A stretch of DNA of 64,000 nucleotides from the NCBI RefSeq assembly GCF_013393905.1, contig NZ_CP040272.1, positions 7,201,501 to 7,265,500 on the forward strand. The letters run 5' to 3'. Position numbers and translations under genes: made by a program. This document shows, one piece after another, positions 45,735-54,456 of the stretch. Origin of the DNA: Nostoc sp. C052. Lineage in GTDB: Bacteria > Cyanobacteriota > Cyanobacteriia > Cyanobacteriales > Nostocaceae. The notes beneath the pieces were generated by a model. That model was not told where the DNA came from. It saw only the letters and a program-made list of their open reading frames with translations, and made no database searches. Every line of letters begins with the position of its first letter. The first letter of the stretch is position 1.

Positions 45735-45762
45735 GTAGCGGCAATTCATGAACTGCCGCTAC
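45735..45762. repeat. Perfect-arm hairpin between convergent genes
   Basis: GTAGCGGCA / TGCCGCTAC arms (9 bp) around an ATTCATGAAC centre that is itself partly palindromic. Located between the AT-rich unknown gene and larC, which converge. Probably a dispersed repeat doubling as terminator; no T-run follows. Confidence 0.65.
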
Positions 45763-45798
45763 AGTCTATAGTTTTGCATCAGTCCTATAGACGCATCT

Positions 45799-47106
45799 TC
45801 AAACAGAAATAGTATTAGTATCTTGATTTACCAAATACCAACGCTGTAGCGCCAACCGCTGAATTTCGCGCCAGGGAATATTATGCTTTCGGGCTAAGTC
45901 TGCACAATCTTCATATTCTGGCTGCACATTTGCAATAACTTTTTCTGGCGATCGCCCTTTCCATGCTATCTTGACACGCACTTTGCCATATTCCGTTTCC
46001 ACTTGTTGAATTTCTCGTTGTAAAATGGCGCGTTGCTGAGTTGTTCGCCGAATGCCTAAAGTTGTAGTTTCGCGGAAGATAACGGCTTCACAACTGAGTA
46101 AATTTTCTGGATGACAAATCACAGTTAGCAAAATCCCCGAACGGGACTTTTTCATACCGATCGCTTGGGTAAAAACATCCAGCGCACCAGCCGCAAACAA
46201 CGCCTCAAACGTATAGCCGATCGCTTGTGGATTCAAATCATCAATTTGGGTTTCTAGTACCGAGATAGTTTCCAAATTTGAGCTAGTATCTTCAGAATCA
46301 CTGAAATTTGACTGTAAACTTGCACTTTCACCCAACCAGAGGCGTAAAATATTGGGAATGGGTAAATTTATGGTTCCTGCTCCTAGTCCTATCTGCTTGA
46401 TAGCGATCGCAGGTGGTGAACCAAAATCTCTTGCCAAAGTAGTGGCGATCGCGGCTCCTGTTGGTGTTACTAATTCTCTGTCAATGCCATTGCTATAAAC
46501 TGGACAACCCCGCATTTCCCACAGCTTTAATACCGCTGGAACTGGTACTGCCATCTGACCATGTGCAGCCCGAACAGTGCCGCCACCAGTTGGAAACGCC
46601 GAGCAGTAAAGTAAGGGCAATCCTGACTCATTGCTCTCAATGCCCAACCAATCCAACCCCAGGCAAGTACCCACAATATCTACGATCGCATCTATAGCAC
46701 CTACCTCATGAAAATGAACTTTTTCAGGCGAAATGCCATGCACCGCACCTTCTGCCACTGCTAGCTGTCGGAATACCGCCAAACTCCAAGCTTCTGCCCG
46801 TAATGGCAACCCCGCTTTGAGAATCATTTGCTCTATTTCTGGCAAATGGCGTGTGTGATGGTGACTGTGTTCGCCATCGTGGTGATGGTGGTGATGGCGA
46901 TCGTGTACTAAATCCACATGAACTTTAGTCGCCTGCTGACCATTACGTTGGACAAGTTCTGCCCTTAACTGATATTCCTGTTCAATACCTAACCCATTGA
47001 GTTTTTCAATTAAATACTCCACAGGAACACCCAAACTGACCAAAGCACCCAGGCACATATCACCAGAAATTCCTGTCGGACATTGAAGATAAGCAATTTT
47101 ATTCAT
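45799..47106 (-). CDS. larC: Nickel-pincer cofactor cyclometallase LarC
   Basis: 435 residues; in lactate racemase maturation LarC inserts nickel into the pyridinium dithiocarboxylate precursor. Motifs: YLQCPTGISGDMCLGALVSLG at the N terminus, VHFHEVGAIDAIVDIVGTCLGLDWL, TPTGAAIATTLA, and LETQIDDLNPQAIGYTFEALFAAGALDVF. A histidine cluster (about residues 69-88, at least a dozen His) is present, as often in this family, and may hold metal. Here it is one open frame; in Lactobacillus larC is made by frameshifting. No larA, larB or larE is in the window. Unusual for a lone gene. Confidence 0.92.
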   Translation of the reverse strand: MNKIAYLQCPTGISGDMCLGALVSLGVPVEYLIEKLNGLGIEQEYQLRAELVQRNGQQATKVHVDLVHDRHHHHHHDGEHSHHHTRHLPEIEQMILKAGLPLRAEAWSLAVFRQLAVAEGAVHGISPEKVHFHEVGAIDAIVDIVGTCLGLDWLGIESNESGLPLLYCSAFPTGGGTVRAAHGQMAVPVPAVLKLWEMRGCPVYSNGIDRELVTPTGAAIATTLARDFGSPPAIAIKQIGLGAGTINLPIPNILRLWLGESASLQSNFSDSEDTSSNLETISVLETQIDDLNPQAIGYTFEALFAAGALDVFTQAIGMKKSRSGILLTVICHPENLLSCEAVIFRETTTLGIRRTTQQRAILQREIQQVETEYGKVRVKIAWKGRSPEKVIANVQPEYEDCADLARKHNIPWREIQRLALQRWYLVNQDTNTISV

Positions 47107-47219
47107 AGTTTATTCATAGTTATTAGTCATTAGTCATTGGGCATTAGTTATTAACTGCTTCCCACGCCTCCTCTACCCCCTGTCCCAGTCCTCAGTCCCC
47201 AATCCCCACTCACCGAGTT

Positions 47220-47879
47220 ATGGCAAAAATTTTCCCAGTTCATCCGGATAATCCTCAAATTCGCCGAATAGAGGAAATAAAGTCGGCGCTCTCTAGTGGC
47301 GCAGTCATGCTTTACCCCACTGATACAGTTTATGCGATCGGTTGTGATTTGAATGCCAAGTCGGCGGTAGAACGAGTGCGGCAAATTAAACAGCTAGCAA
47401 ACGATAAACCATTGACATTTTTATGTCCCTCGCTTTCAAATGTGGCAACTTATGCCTTCGTAAGTGACACAGCCTATCGGATTATGAAACGCCTGATTCC
47501 AGGGCCATACACGTTTTTGCTCCCAGCTACGAAGTTAGTACCGCGATTGGTGCAAAGCCCCAAGCGGAAAACTACCGGAATTAGAGTCCCAAACCATACT
47601 GTGTGTTTGGAGTTGCTGGCAGCCTTGGGTAATCCGATTATTTCAACTTCAGCACATCTGCCAGCAGATGAAGCAGATAATGGCATAGTTCGGATAGATC
47701 CAGAAATTGTTCAGTCGCGGGTAGAGCTATTTGATCGTTTGGACAAGATGGTAGACATAATTATTGATACTGGCGAGGAACCTACATATCAAGTGTCTAC
47801 CATCTTGGATATGACCGGAGACGAAGCAGTGATTATACGGAGGGGTTTAGGTTGGGAAGCAGCAGCAGCATGGGTATAA
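47220..47879 (+). CDS. tsaC: YrdC/Sua5-type L-threonylcarbamoyladenylate synthase
   Basis: 219 residues. Makes threonylcarbamoyl-AMP for the t6A37 modification of ANN-decoding tRNAs, or belongs to the close YciO branch. Motifs: LSSGAVMLYPTDTVYAIGCD, VRQIKQLANDKPLTFLC, RLIPGPYTFLLPATKLVP, TGIRVPNHTVC, and NPIISTSAHLP. It lacks the long C-terminal Sua5 domain. The KxR/SxN distinction between TsaC and YciO was not resolved by eye, so the symbol is tentative. It follows a G/C-rich intergenic tract (47155-47212). Confidence 0.82.
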   Translation: MAKIFPVHPDNPQIRRIEEIKSALSSGAVMLYPTDTVYAIGCDLNAKSAVERVRQIKQLANDKPLTFLCPSLSNVATYAFVSDTAYRIMKRLIPGPYTFLLPATKLVPRLVQSPKRKTTGIRVPNHTVCLELLAALGNPIISTSAHLPADEADNGIVRIDPEIVQSRVELFDRLDKMVDIIIDTGEEPTYQVSTILDMTGDEAVIIRRGLGWEAAAAWV

Positions 47880-48400
47880 GAATTCCGGGATTAGGGATTG
47901 GGGATTGGGTACTGGGGAAAAAATTCTTTTAAGATTTGGTTGGGGTATGAATCCACATACTCATTTTCCCAATCCCCAGTCTTTAGTCGCCAGCCCCTAC
48001 ACCACAAGCACACCTCTCCGTTTCGGAAATTGCGATCAAAACGACTCCAGTTTTAAAATTGTCATATTTAAAAGCGATATCTAGGATGGGCTGTTCTGTG
48101 AGGCAGTGGATATAAGAGGATGGTGGCAAAACTTGACACAGTAAGGTATTTGACAACTTTGAGAAAATGGCGGGTACTCGTGTGCCTGCATCAATATAGT
48201 GGCTTGTGATCAAAACCGACACATTGCCATAACTGTAACTCTTTCGTATTTCCTATAGTTTTGATATATGAGCTTTAGATGTGAGCATTATATACGGCAA
48301 GTCTTGATGGATGAATGCCCAAAGATTCTCCAGTCAAGGACGCTCTTGATTGCTGTGTCTGCGTTGTAATTACGGTGCAATACTACTACCTGGAAAAGTC
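47880..48400. other. Intergenic region upstream of the HetZ-related gene
   Basis: 521 bp. The first 110 bp contain an inverted low-complexity repeat (GGGATTGGGGATTGGGTACTGGGG at the left; CCCAATCCCCAGTC at 47967-47980). The rest is likely regulatory DNA for a developmental gene. A minus-strand frame at 47983-48222 (79 codons, several Cys) has no recognisable features and I do not call it. No NtcA-type GTA-N8-TAC site is visible. Confidence 0.4.
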
Positions 48401-49621
48401 ATGAAATCTAACGTCGTCAATCTACCAAACTCTACACCCATTTTTGAGAACCACGTTTCGACTGAAGAATTTTCAGATAGCAGCAGTGATACTTTAATTG
48501 AATTGCTGTGTGAGGAAATGCAAGCGCAAGTGAAAGCAACACCCAAGTGCGTAGAAGCTTTAGCAAAGCGCATAGCCGTAGAAGTAGAACGCATTTGCGA
48601 TAAAAGCTCCCGCATTCAAACATCTGGGGAAATCAAGTCCTGGCAGATGACGTTGGGAAGGCATCGGATGCAAAAGTGCTTACGTTACTACCAACTGGGT
48701 TCCAAACAAGGGCGGGTGGAATTACATAGCAATTTGGGTGCTATGGTTTACCGTCATGTAACTATGTCCGGCTCGGAGTTGGGCTTTGATGCTCGTTACA
48801 GCCTGATTGAAGATTTTTTACAAGCATTTTATATCGAAGCGATTAAAGCTTTCCGCAGAGAAAACGAACTACCAGAGAATCACACGCCGCGTACTCAGCT
48901 GCAATTAGCTGAATACATGGCTTTTACAGAACAATATGCCAAACGCCGGATCAATTTACCTGGTGGTGCAAATCAGCAATTGATTATCTTGCGGGCCCAA
49001 GGTTTTGCTCGTCGTCAGCCCCAAGAAACGACTGTGGATATTGAACTGGCGGTAGAATCTGCTAAGGGTGAAGAAGCAGAATCTTACCAGCGTAACTCGG
49101 CGGTGCAACAGCTGCGATCGCAAATGATTGCCCAAACTAATTTCGATCCATCTGAAGAATCAGAACGCGATCGCGTCATCGCTGAATTGATGAAATACCT
49201 GGAATCTCAAGGTCAATCTGACTGTATGAACTACCTCAGCTTGAAACTTCAAGACCTCTCAGCCCCAGAAATTGACCAAATTCTCGGTTTAACCAGCCGT
49301 CAGCGCGATTATCTCCAACAACGCTTTAAATACCACGTCGAAAAGTTTGCTAAACAACACCACTGGCAATTAGTACATCAATGGTTAGGTGCGGGTTTAG
49401 AGCAAAAGTTGGGTTTATCTTCTCAGCAGTGGGAAATCTTTGTGAACCAACTCACAGAACAGCAACAGCAAATATTAGAATTAAAAACTGCAAGACAAAA
49501 CGATCAAGCGATCGCCAAAGCCATCAAATGCACCCCCAAACAGCTACAAAAGCGCTGGACTCAACTTTTAGAACTAGCATGGTCTATCCGCAACGGCCAT
49601 ACTGAAGCACAGACAGGCTAA
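48401..49621 (+). CDS. HetZ-related protein (heterocyst-differentiation-type regulator)
   Basis: 406 residues from ATG 48401 (MKSNVVNLPN), supported by GGAAAAG 7 nt upstream; a TTG at 48350 is unlikely. The conserved central region SWQMTLGRHRMQKCLRYYQL, GRVELHSNLGAMVYRH, RYSLIEDFLQAFYIEAIKAFRREN and EYAKRRINLPG-type motifs match, from memory, the HetZ-related family. A C-terminal sigma-region-4-like helix-turn-helix (ILELKTARQNDQAIAKAIKC, TPKQLQKRW) is present. HetZ acts early in heterocyst differentiation as a DNA-binding regulator; the role of HetZ-related paralogues is less clear. Family name moderately sure; DNA binding inferred. Confidence 0.65.
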   Translation: MKSNVVNLPNSTPIFENHVSTEEFSDSSSDTLIELLCEEMQAQVKATPKCVEALAKRIAVEVERICDKSSRIQTSGEIKSWQMTLGRHRMQKCLRYYQLGSKQGRVELHSNLGAMVYRHVTMSGSELGFDARYSLIEDFLQAFYIEAIKAFRRENELPENHTPRTQLQLAEYMAFTEQYAKRRINLPGGANQQLIILRAQGFARRQPQETTVDIELAVESAKGEEAESYQRNSAVQQLRSQMIAQTNFDPSEESERDRVIAELMKYLESQGQSDCMNYLSLKLQDLSAPEIDQILGLTSRQRDYLQQRFKYHVEKFAKQHHWQLVHQWLGAGLEQKLGLSSQQWEIFVNQLTEQQQQILELKTARQNDQAIAKAIKCTPKQLQKRWTQLLELAWSIRNGHTEAQTG

Positions 49622-49651
49622 AATGAAGGTGAATAAAATATAGAGAAGACC

Positions 49652-49873
49652 ATGAACCCAGTATTTCCCGAACTCTCTAGTCTTTCGAGAGCGGAAAAAC
49701 TCCAACTGGTAGAAGATTTATGGGATGAGATTGCCACTACACCAGCAGCACTCCCAGTTTTAGATTGGCAGAAACAAGAACTAGCTCGTCGCAAAGCCGA
49801 ATATCTGCAAAATCCAGCCATTAGCAGCAGTTGGGAAGATGTAAAAGCCAGAATCTCTCAACGGCATGGCTAG
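49652..49873 (+). CDS. Addiction-module antitoxin (PF09720-type)
   Basis: 73 residues: FPELSSLSRAEKLQLVEDLWDEIA, a proline, then LDWQKQELARRKAEYLQNP and SSWEDVKARI. This is the classic small antitoxin of ParE/RelE-type modules in cyanobacteria. Its stop codon overlaps the start region of a downstream toxin gene (ATG 49866), as in intact modules, but that toxin is broken. Begins 30 bp after the HetZ-related gene and may be read through from it. Confidence 0.85.
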   Translation: MNPVFPELSSLSRAEKLQLVEDLWDEIATTPAALPVLDWQKQELARRKAEYLQNPAISSSWEDVKARISQRHG

Positions 49874-50167
49874 AAACTTAACTATTCTTATGGCCGCAGA
49901 ACTAGATATTATCGAAGCTTTATGACTGGTACGAGAGGCGGGAATTTGGATTAGGCGCTGAGTTCCTACCGATGTATTGATACCTACCTGAATTTAATTC
50001 AGCGTCACCCCAGCACATACCAGATTGTTCATGAAACTTATCGCCGCGCTACAATTAGGCGTTTTCCCTACGTCGTTTTTTACGAGTTTAATGAACAGGA
50101 GATTATCATCTACGCTGTTTTCCACTGTTCCCAAGACCCAGAAAAATGGCGGAGTCGCTTGCTATAG
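49866..50167 (+). pseudogene. ParE/RelE-family toxin, frameshifted remnant
   Basis: Three frames together spell a plausible toxin. MARNLTILMAAELDIIEAL ends at a TGA, then DWYERREFGLGAEFL in a second frame. Then CIDTYLNLIQRHPSTYQIVH and RRATIRRFPYVVFYEFNEQE through EKWRSRLL-stop in a third. At least two indels (near 49920 and 49971) are needed to join them, so no full-length product is possible. The C-terminal Arg-rich RRFPYVVFYE motif is diagnostic. The antitoxin immediately upstream remains intact. Confidence 0.85.
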
Positions 50168-50413
50168 TTGCTCTTTAAGACTAAATATAAATCCATTATT
50201 TTAACTATTACCTGAATTAGTAACTCGTTCCTGCTCCAAATTATTAATACATTGGTATTTTCTTAGTACAAAAATACCAATAAAATCGGATTTTTTACCT
50301 GTCAATCCAACCTTGTTTAGTCAAAATCAAAAATTCATATTAAGTAACTGACCCTTTTTTGCTACTTCTGTGAAATCCTATAATAAACAGGACTTTTGGC
50401 AGAGGGATTGAAG

Positions 50414-50890
50414 ATGGCTCTGACTCAAGGCGGACGGGCAAATAAGTCTGGGAATATTTTAGAAGGAAATGTAGAAGCAATCTTAAATGGACATAATTAT
50501 TTCCAAATAGGGAATTATGTCCAAAAAGAATTTATACTAAATGCTGCTTTATTACCAAAACGTTATGGCAAAGAAGTTTATATTGGAACTGGAATTTATC
50601 ATACCGATTTGAAGGTTGATTTTTATGTTGTTGGCTCACCTGCAATGCCATCTGGTTTAATTTTCGAGTGCAAATGGCAAGAAAGCCCTGGTTCAGTTGA
50701 TGAAAAGTTTCCTTACTTGAATATGAATATTCAGCACTATTACCCTGCACCAACTATTGTAATTTTAGGCGGTGAAGGTATGCGAGAAGGCGCAAGCAAA
50801 TGGCTGAAAGCAAGGGTTAATGACAACCATAATTTATTAGCAGTTTATAGTTTAGACAGATTCATTGCTTGGGCAAATAAAAATCTTTAA
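50414..50890 (+). CDS. Putative type II restriction endonuclease (PD-(D/E)XK)
   Basis: 158 residues from ATG 50414 (MALTQGGRANKSGNILEG). Nuclease core: TDLKVDFYVVGSPAMPSGLI then FECKWQ (D69, E85, K87), preceded by a helix with E17. It ends ...VYSLDRFIAWANKNL. The neighbour converging from the right is a DNA adenine methylase whose 3' end overlaps this gene by 29 bp, giving a tail-to-tail restriction-modification pair. Both are AT-rich compared with flanking genes. I do not recognise the specificity. A TTG at 50396 could extend it by six residues. Confidence 0.78.
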   Translation: MALTQGGRANKSGNILEGNVEAILNGHNYFQIGNYVQKEFILNAALLPKRYGKEVYIGTGIYHTDLKVDFYVVGSPAMPSGLIFECKWQESPGSVDEKFPYLNMNIQHYYPAPTIVILGGEGMREGASKWLKARVNDNHNLLAVYSLDRFIAWANKNL

Positions 50891-51719
50891 AAGATGTAAT
50901 TAATAGTTCGTCAATCATGCCTCTATTTTTTGTATTTGAGTTAATTGAACGCGTTGCTTTAATTTTATAGGTTTCAAAATTGATATCAGTATAAATTTTT
51001 TGAATAAATTCACTATCAGAATTACACACCATAACTTTGACACCACGACTTGCTAACTCTGCACAAGTATCTCTTAAAAGTTCTTGGTCTTTTTTGCTAA
51101 AACAATTTTGACTATAAGCAGTGAAATAGCTAGTATCACTGATAGGATGGTAGGGCGGATCAAAAAATACAAAGTCATCACTGCTAGTAGCATGATTTAG
51201 AACTTCTGTAAAATCTGCTTGTTGAATTTCTGCATAAAACAGTGCTTCTGAGGCTACTCTCAGTAAATTTTCATGACAAATATTAGGATTTTCATATCTG
51301 CCTAATGGCACATTGAATTTCCCCTGCGAATTAACTCGATAAAGACCATTAAAACAAGTCTTATTAAGATAAATGAAACGAGCAGCTTTTTCTATATCAC
51401 TACCAACACTTCTGTTTCGGACGCTATAGTAATAATCTTTATCATGTCTGATTTTATGCTCCTTCAACAGAGAAATTAATTCCTCAACATGATCCCTAAC
51501 ACAACAATAAGTGTTAATTAATTCGGCATTAATATCAGTTAAGATTGCTGTACTTGGTTGGAGATAGAAAAAAACTGCACCACCCCCTAAAAATGGCTCA
51601 TAGTAATTTTTATAATTCTTGGGAAAATAAGGAATATATTGCTGTATCAACCTACTTTTGCCCCCTGCCCACTTCAAAAATGGACGTGGGCTAGTTTCCT
51701 TGGGGATTTGAATTACCAT
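50862..51719 (-). CDS. D12-class adenine-N6 DNA methyltransferase (Dam family)
   Basis: 285 residues. S-adenosylmethionine motif FLKWAGGK at residues 14-21, EPFLGGGAVFF, TDINAELI, and catalytic DPPY at 187-190, the order of alpha-class Dam-like methylases. The region between (about 75-150) with NKTCFNGLYRVNSQGKFNVP is the Dam-type target-recognition part. Relatives with this look often modify GATC, but specificity cannot be read off. It presumably protects the host from the overlapping convergent nuclease gene. AT-rich, likely laterally acquired. Confidence 0.9.
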   Translation of the reverse strand: MVIQIPKETSPRPFLKWAGGKSRLIQQYIPYFPKNYKNYYEPFLGGGAVFFYLQPSTAILTDINAELINTYCCVRDHVEELISLLKEHKIRHDKDYYYSVRNRSVGSDIEKAARFIYLNKTCFNGLYRVNSQGKFNVPLGRYENPNICHENLLRVASEALFYAEIQQADFTEVLNHATSSDDFVFFDPPYHPISDTSYFTAYSQNCFSKKDQELLRDTCAELASRGVKVMVCNSDSEFIQKIYTDINFETYKIKATRSINSNTKNRGMIDELLITSFKDFYLPKQ

Positions 51720-51884
51720 TTACTTCCGATTTAACTAAAAATAATCACAACTAAATAAAGCCAATATAACCGAAGAGCCAAATTTTAGATTAGCTGGCTA
51801 AATTTCTAGCCACATATATTACAATTGAGTAGATAAAGCATATCAAAACAAACGTAAGTATATAACAAGGCAGTTTACATTCAG

Positions 51885-52091
51885 ATGTTTGACGGATTTT
51901 GGGATAACGTCTTTCGCTACCCCCGGTACTTAATTTCTATCGTCTTAGGACTGTTTTTAAACACCTTTGCGCCATTAGTGCCACTATTGAAACGTCCTGT
52001 CACCTCGATCGCTATCTTGGGTTTATTGGTGAGTAGTCTAGTCTTTCTGACTTTTACTCTACGGGCAATGCTGGGCTTGAGTGCAATCTAG
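51885..52091 (+). CDS. DUF751 (Ycf33-like) small membrane protein
   Basis: 68 residues with two hydrophobic helices (YLISIVLGLFLNTFAPLVPL and AILGLLVSSLVFLTFTLRAM). MFDGFWDNVFRYPRY at the start is characteristic of the DUF751 family of cyanobacteria and plastids (Ycf33). Function unknown; probably thylakoid- or plasma-membrane located. Placed 123 bp before rbfA on the same strand, a pairing I recall as common in cyanobacteria. Confidence 0.85.
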   Translation: MFDGFWDNVFRYPRYLISIVLGLFLNTFAPLVPLLKRPVTSIAILGLLVSSLVFLTFTLRAMLGLSAI

Positions 52092-52214
52092 ACTAGCGTT
52101 ATATCGGGGCTGTGCCCCACAGACGGTTGCTCTTGGCGTTGCTCGCGCTAAGTACTGTCTACCCAACCTGCATCTATTTTTGTCGTACAACCTCTGTGAT
52201 GAGGCGAAATTTTT

Positions 52215-52634
52215 ATGGCTACAAATCGTCGGGTTTCCCGCGTTGCTGAACTGATCAAACGGGAAGTTAGCCAAATGCTACTCAACGGCATTAAGGATGA
52301 CCGTGTGGGTACTGGAATGGTTAGTGTGACTGATGTTGATGTTTCTGGCGATCTCCAACACGCCAAAATCTACGTCAGCATCTATGGTACAGATGAAGCT
52401 AAGGTAGAAACAATGGCAGGCTTAAAGTCGGCCACAGGTTACGTCCGCAGCGAACTTGGGGCGCGGGTACGGCTACGTCGGACACCAGAAGTGATATTTC
52501 TCGAAGATCGCTCTATAGAACGCGGTAATAAAGTATTGGCACTGCTAAATCAACTTAATCACGATCGCCCGCCAGAAAATCTCGTAGCAGTAGAAGACAG
52601 CACTGTTCAAAATGATGATGAATTCTCCGAATAA
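52215..52634 (+). CDS. rbfA: 30S ribosome-binding factor RbfA
   Basis: 139 residues, KH-type fold. The N terminus NRRVSRVAELIKREVSQMLL, GMVSVTDVDVSGDLQHAKIY, LKSATGYVRSELGARVRLRRTPEVIF and DRSIERGNKVLALLNQL are all standard RbfA. It assists maturation of the 16S rRNA 5' end in the small subunit. An acidic C-terminal tail (EDSTVQNDDEFSE) is typical of cyanobacterial forms. GAGG is present about 15 nt upstream. Confidence 0.95.
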   Translation: MATNRRVSRVAELIKREVSQMLLNGIKDDRVGTGMVSVTDVDVSGDLQHAKIYVSIYGTDEAKVETMAGLKSATGYVRSELGARVRLRRTPEVIFLEDRSIERGNKVLALLNQLNHDRPPENLVAVEDSTVQNDDEFSE

Positions 52635-53553
52635 GTAACTAAAACAACAATGTAACTTTAGAACAATTAACCTCAGCAAATCCGCCAAACACTTTACAGA
52701 CGTGACGAGATCGCGTCTGTTTTAATGTAACCATAGCTTAATTCAGGGATTCAGTACTTGTCTTGGCTTTCGTCTCTACTCTAGTGTTCTCCCAATACTT
52801 GTCGGGTTTTGGGGAAAAGGGAAAGGGGAAAGAAAAAACCTTTAACCTTTACCCTTTTCCCAAAACCCAATTCCGAGTTAAAAATGCAAAACCTACGCAG
52901 TATTGAGTGTTCTCCCTTCTCCTACTCCCACAGCAATTGAATATTTTTTGATTTGGAATTGCCTGACTCCAGCCCCTTGCAGATATTTATCTAAGGAAAA
53001 CTGTTGAATGTGAGTGCTGAAAATAACCTAAAATAATTACAATTTTACTTAAGAAATTGTTAACAGATGCTATGGTTAAAGCCTTCGTAGTATACTTTAG
53101 CCGTTATGTTTTGCAACAGTTTATACCCTAGTAACTGACAAATATTATTGTGTTGTTTACCCTTAGATGAATACCCGCAGTTATAGATCAAGCTTTAAGG
53201 TGACTATTTGATATGTAAGCGAATCACAATATAAACTCTTCCCATCTACCAAATCTTGCCTAAATACAGTAATGGCAAGACTTTCAGACTTGTGGCATCA
53301 AAGTCATATAGCTGCATAAGCAGGTTAAGTTAACTACTTGGAATTTTTTTTGTAAAGCGGATTTGAGGGAAATGTCAGGATTCGTTGACTTTCTTAACAT
53401 TTCTTGAGATAATTTCAGGAGATGTAGCGTCAAAATAAAAATAGTTCCGTATAGCAAACTACAAAATCCTAGCCACAAGTCTAATTTCTGTAATGTTTGT
53501 TCCTAATTATTAACGGGAACACTATCGTAAGTGTTAATTTGTGAGTAAAAAAC
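52635..53553. other. Long intergenic region with MITE
   Basis: 919 bp without a supportable gene. It contains MITE copy C (52793-52905). The remainder is AT-rich (53000-53550), with many stop codons in all frames; the minus frame at 53284-53478 is not credible. It could host a small RNA, but I see no specific signal beyond possible promoters for the DUF4327 gene at its right end. Confidence 0.4.
52793..52905. mobile_element. MITE-like element, copy C (113 bp)
   Basis: Ends CAATACT...GGTTTTG (left) and, reverse-complemented, CAATACT...GGTTTTG (right). It is flanked by a perfect 10-bp direct repeat AGTGTTCTCC (52783-52792 and 52906-52915). The interior shares AACCTTTAACCTTTACCC and AAACCCAATT...GAGTTAAAAATGC with copy A. 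Perfect target duplication suggests this is the most recent of the three insertions. Confidence 0.9.
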
Positions 53554-53790
53554 ATGAGTGTGAATACGGTGCCTTCTATCAATTACTACTCTCTAGATGT
53601 GATTCAAGACGAAGCACGCCGACTGGTGCAAAAGGGAATGGTTAGCCGGCAACAGCCAATATATAGCCTCTGCCAATACATTCCAGCTAGAGAGTGGGTT
53701 TGCGTTGAATGTGAATTAGAGAAATGTGACTTTTTGTTACGCGATCGCATTGGCGACCTAATTGGTCGCGAACAGTGGGACAACGACTAA
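53554..53790 (+). CDS. DUF4327 family protein
   Basis: 78 residues: YSLDVIQDEARRLVQKGMVS, RQQPIYSLCQYIPAREWVCV and CELEKCDFLLRDRIGDLIGR match the cyanobacterium-specific DUF4327 family. Soluble, three conserved Cys, unknown function. The long AT-rich upstream gap suggests its own promoter. Confidence 0.85.
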   Translation: MSVNTVPSINYYSLDVIQDEARRLVQKGMVSRQQPIYSLCQYIPAREWVCVECELEKCDFLLRDRIGDLIGREQWDND

Positions 53791-54456
53791 TCAATTTTTG
53801 ATTTCGGATTTCGGATTGGGAGCTTATTTTCGATGTGTGAATGTCACCATTAACGATTCGACAACCAATCTGGGGGATAATCTCTGGTTTTTGATGAGCA
53901 TTGCCCTATACAGAATCTTGAGTTTTTGATTAACACAGAAGCATTTGAGTCTGAATTTATACAGCTTTTCAAGTTAAAGAAGGCATCAGAAGCATTTATT
54001 CTGTAGATTTGGTGTCTTTGCTTGAATTTAGTATGTAGATTCTGTGGCGTTCCTACATTGCTTCGATAGAAGTGTAGGAACTCCAATTTTGACTCGTAAT
54101 TTATTGCATCCCTTACTTGAGGGAAGTGATAGTATGCTTGCTGTTAAAAGCCAAAATTAGCCCTGAAAAGTTTGCTAAGTCAGGTGCTAACCGTCACCAG
54201 TTGCGAGAAAACAGGGAACCTCCGCAAGCAACTGGCTCAACTTTCGCAAAATTCAAAATTTGTTTGTATAGTATTTTTCTGAAAAAATCTCGGCAAGCAT
54301 AAAAAAATCATCTTGACATTTTTGAGGGAAGGTTCAAGTCCCATCTCTCATAGGTGGCTCCCTCTCATGGCTTCTGCCGATGCTCTCTACGAGATGCTAA
54401 AAGCGTAGCTTGCTTCCCTGTGAGGTATCGTGCCTTCTGCTTCCTTTACTTGACTA
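53791..54456. other. Intergenic region with palindromic repeat
   Basis: 666 bp. Contains a palindrome-type repeat at about 54374-54430 (CTCTACGAGATGCTAAAAGCGTAGC...) and a tRNA T-arm-like word GGTTCAAGTCCC at 54331-54342 without the rest of a tRNA. Plus frame 54117-54302 (61 codons) has no support as a gene. Confidence 0.4.

Noticed and set aside
47983..48222. 79-codon minus-strand frame with several cysteines
   Set aside because: No ribosome-binding site, no recognisable motif, lies in the regulatory gap of the next gene and overlaps low-complexity repeat DNA.
54117..54302. 61-codon plus-strand frame
   Set aside because: No start context, no family resemblance, basic low-complexity product; likely chance.
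54325..54352. tRNA T-arm-like sequence GGTTCAAGTCCC, with a weaker look-alike near 54858-54872
   Set aside because: No matching acceptor stem, D-arm or anticodon arm in the preceding 60-90 bases; treated as chance or at most a remnant.
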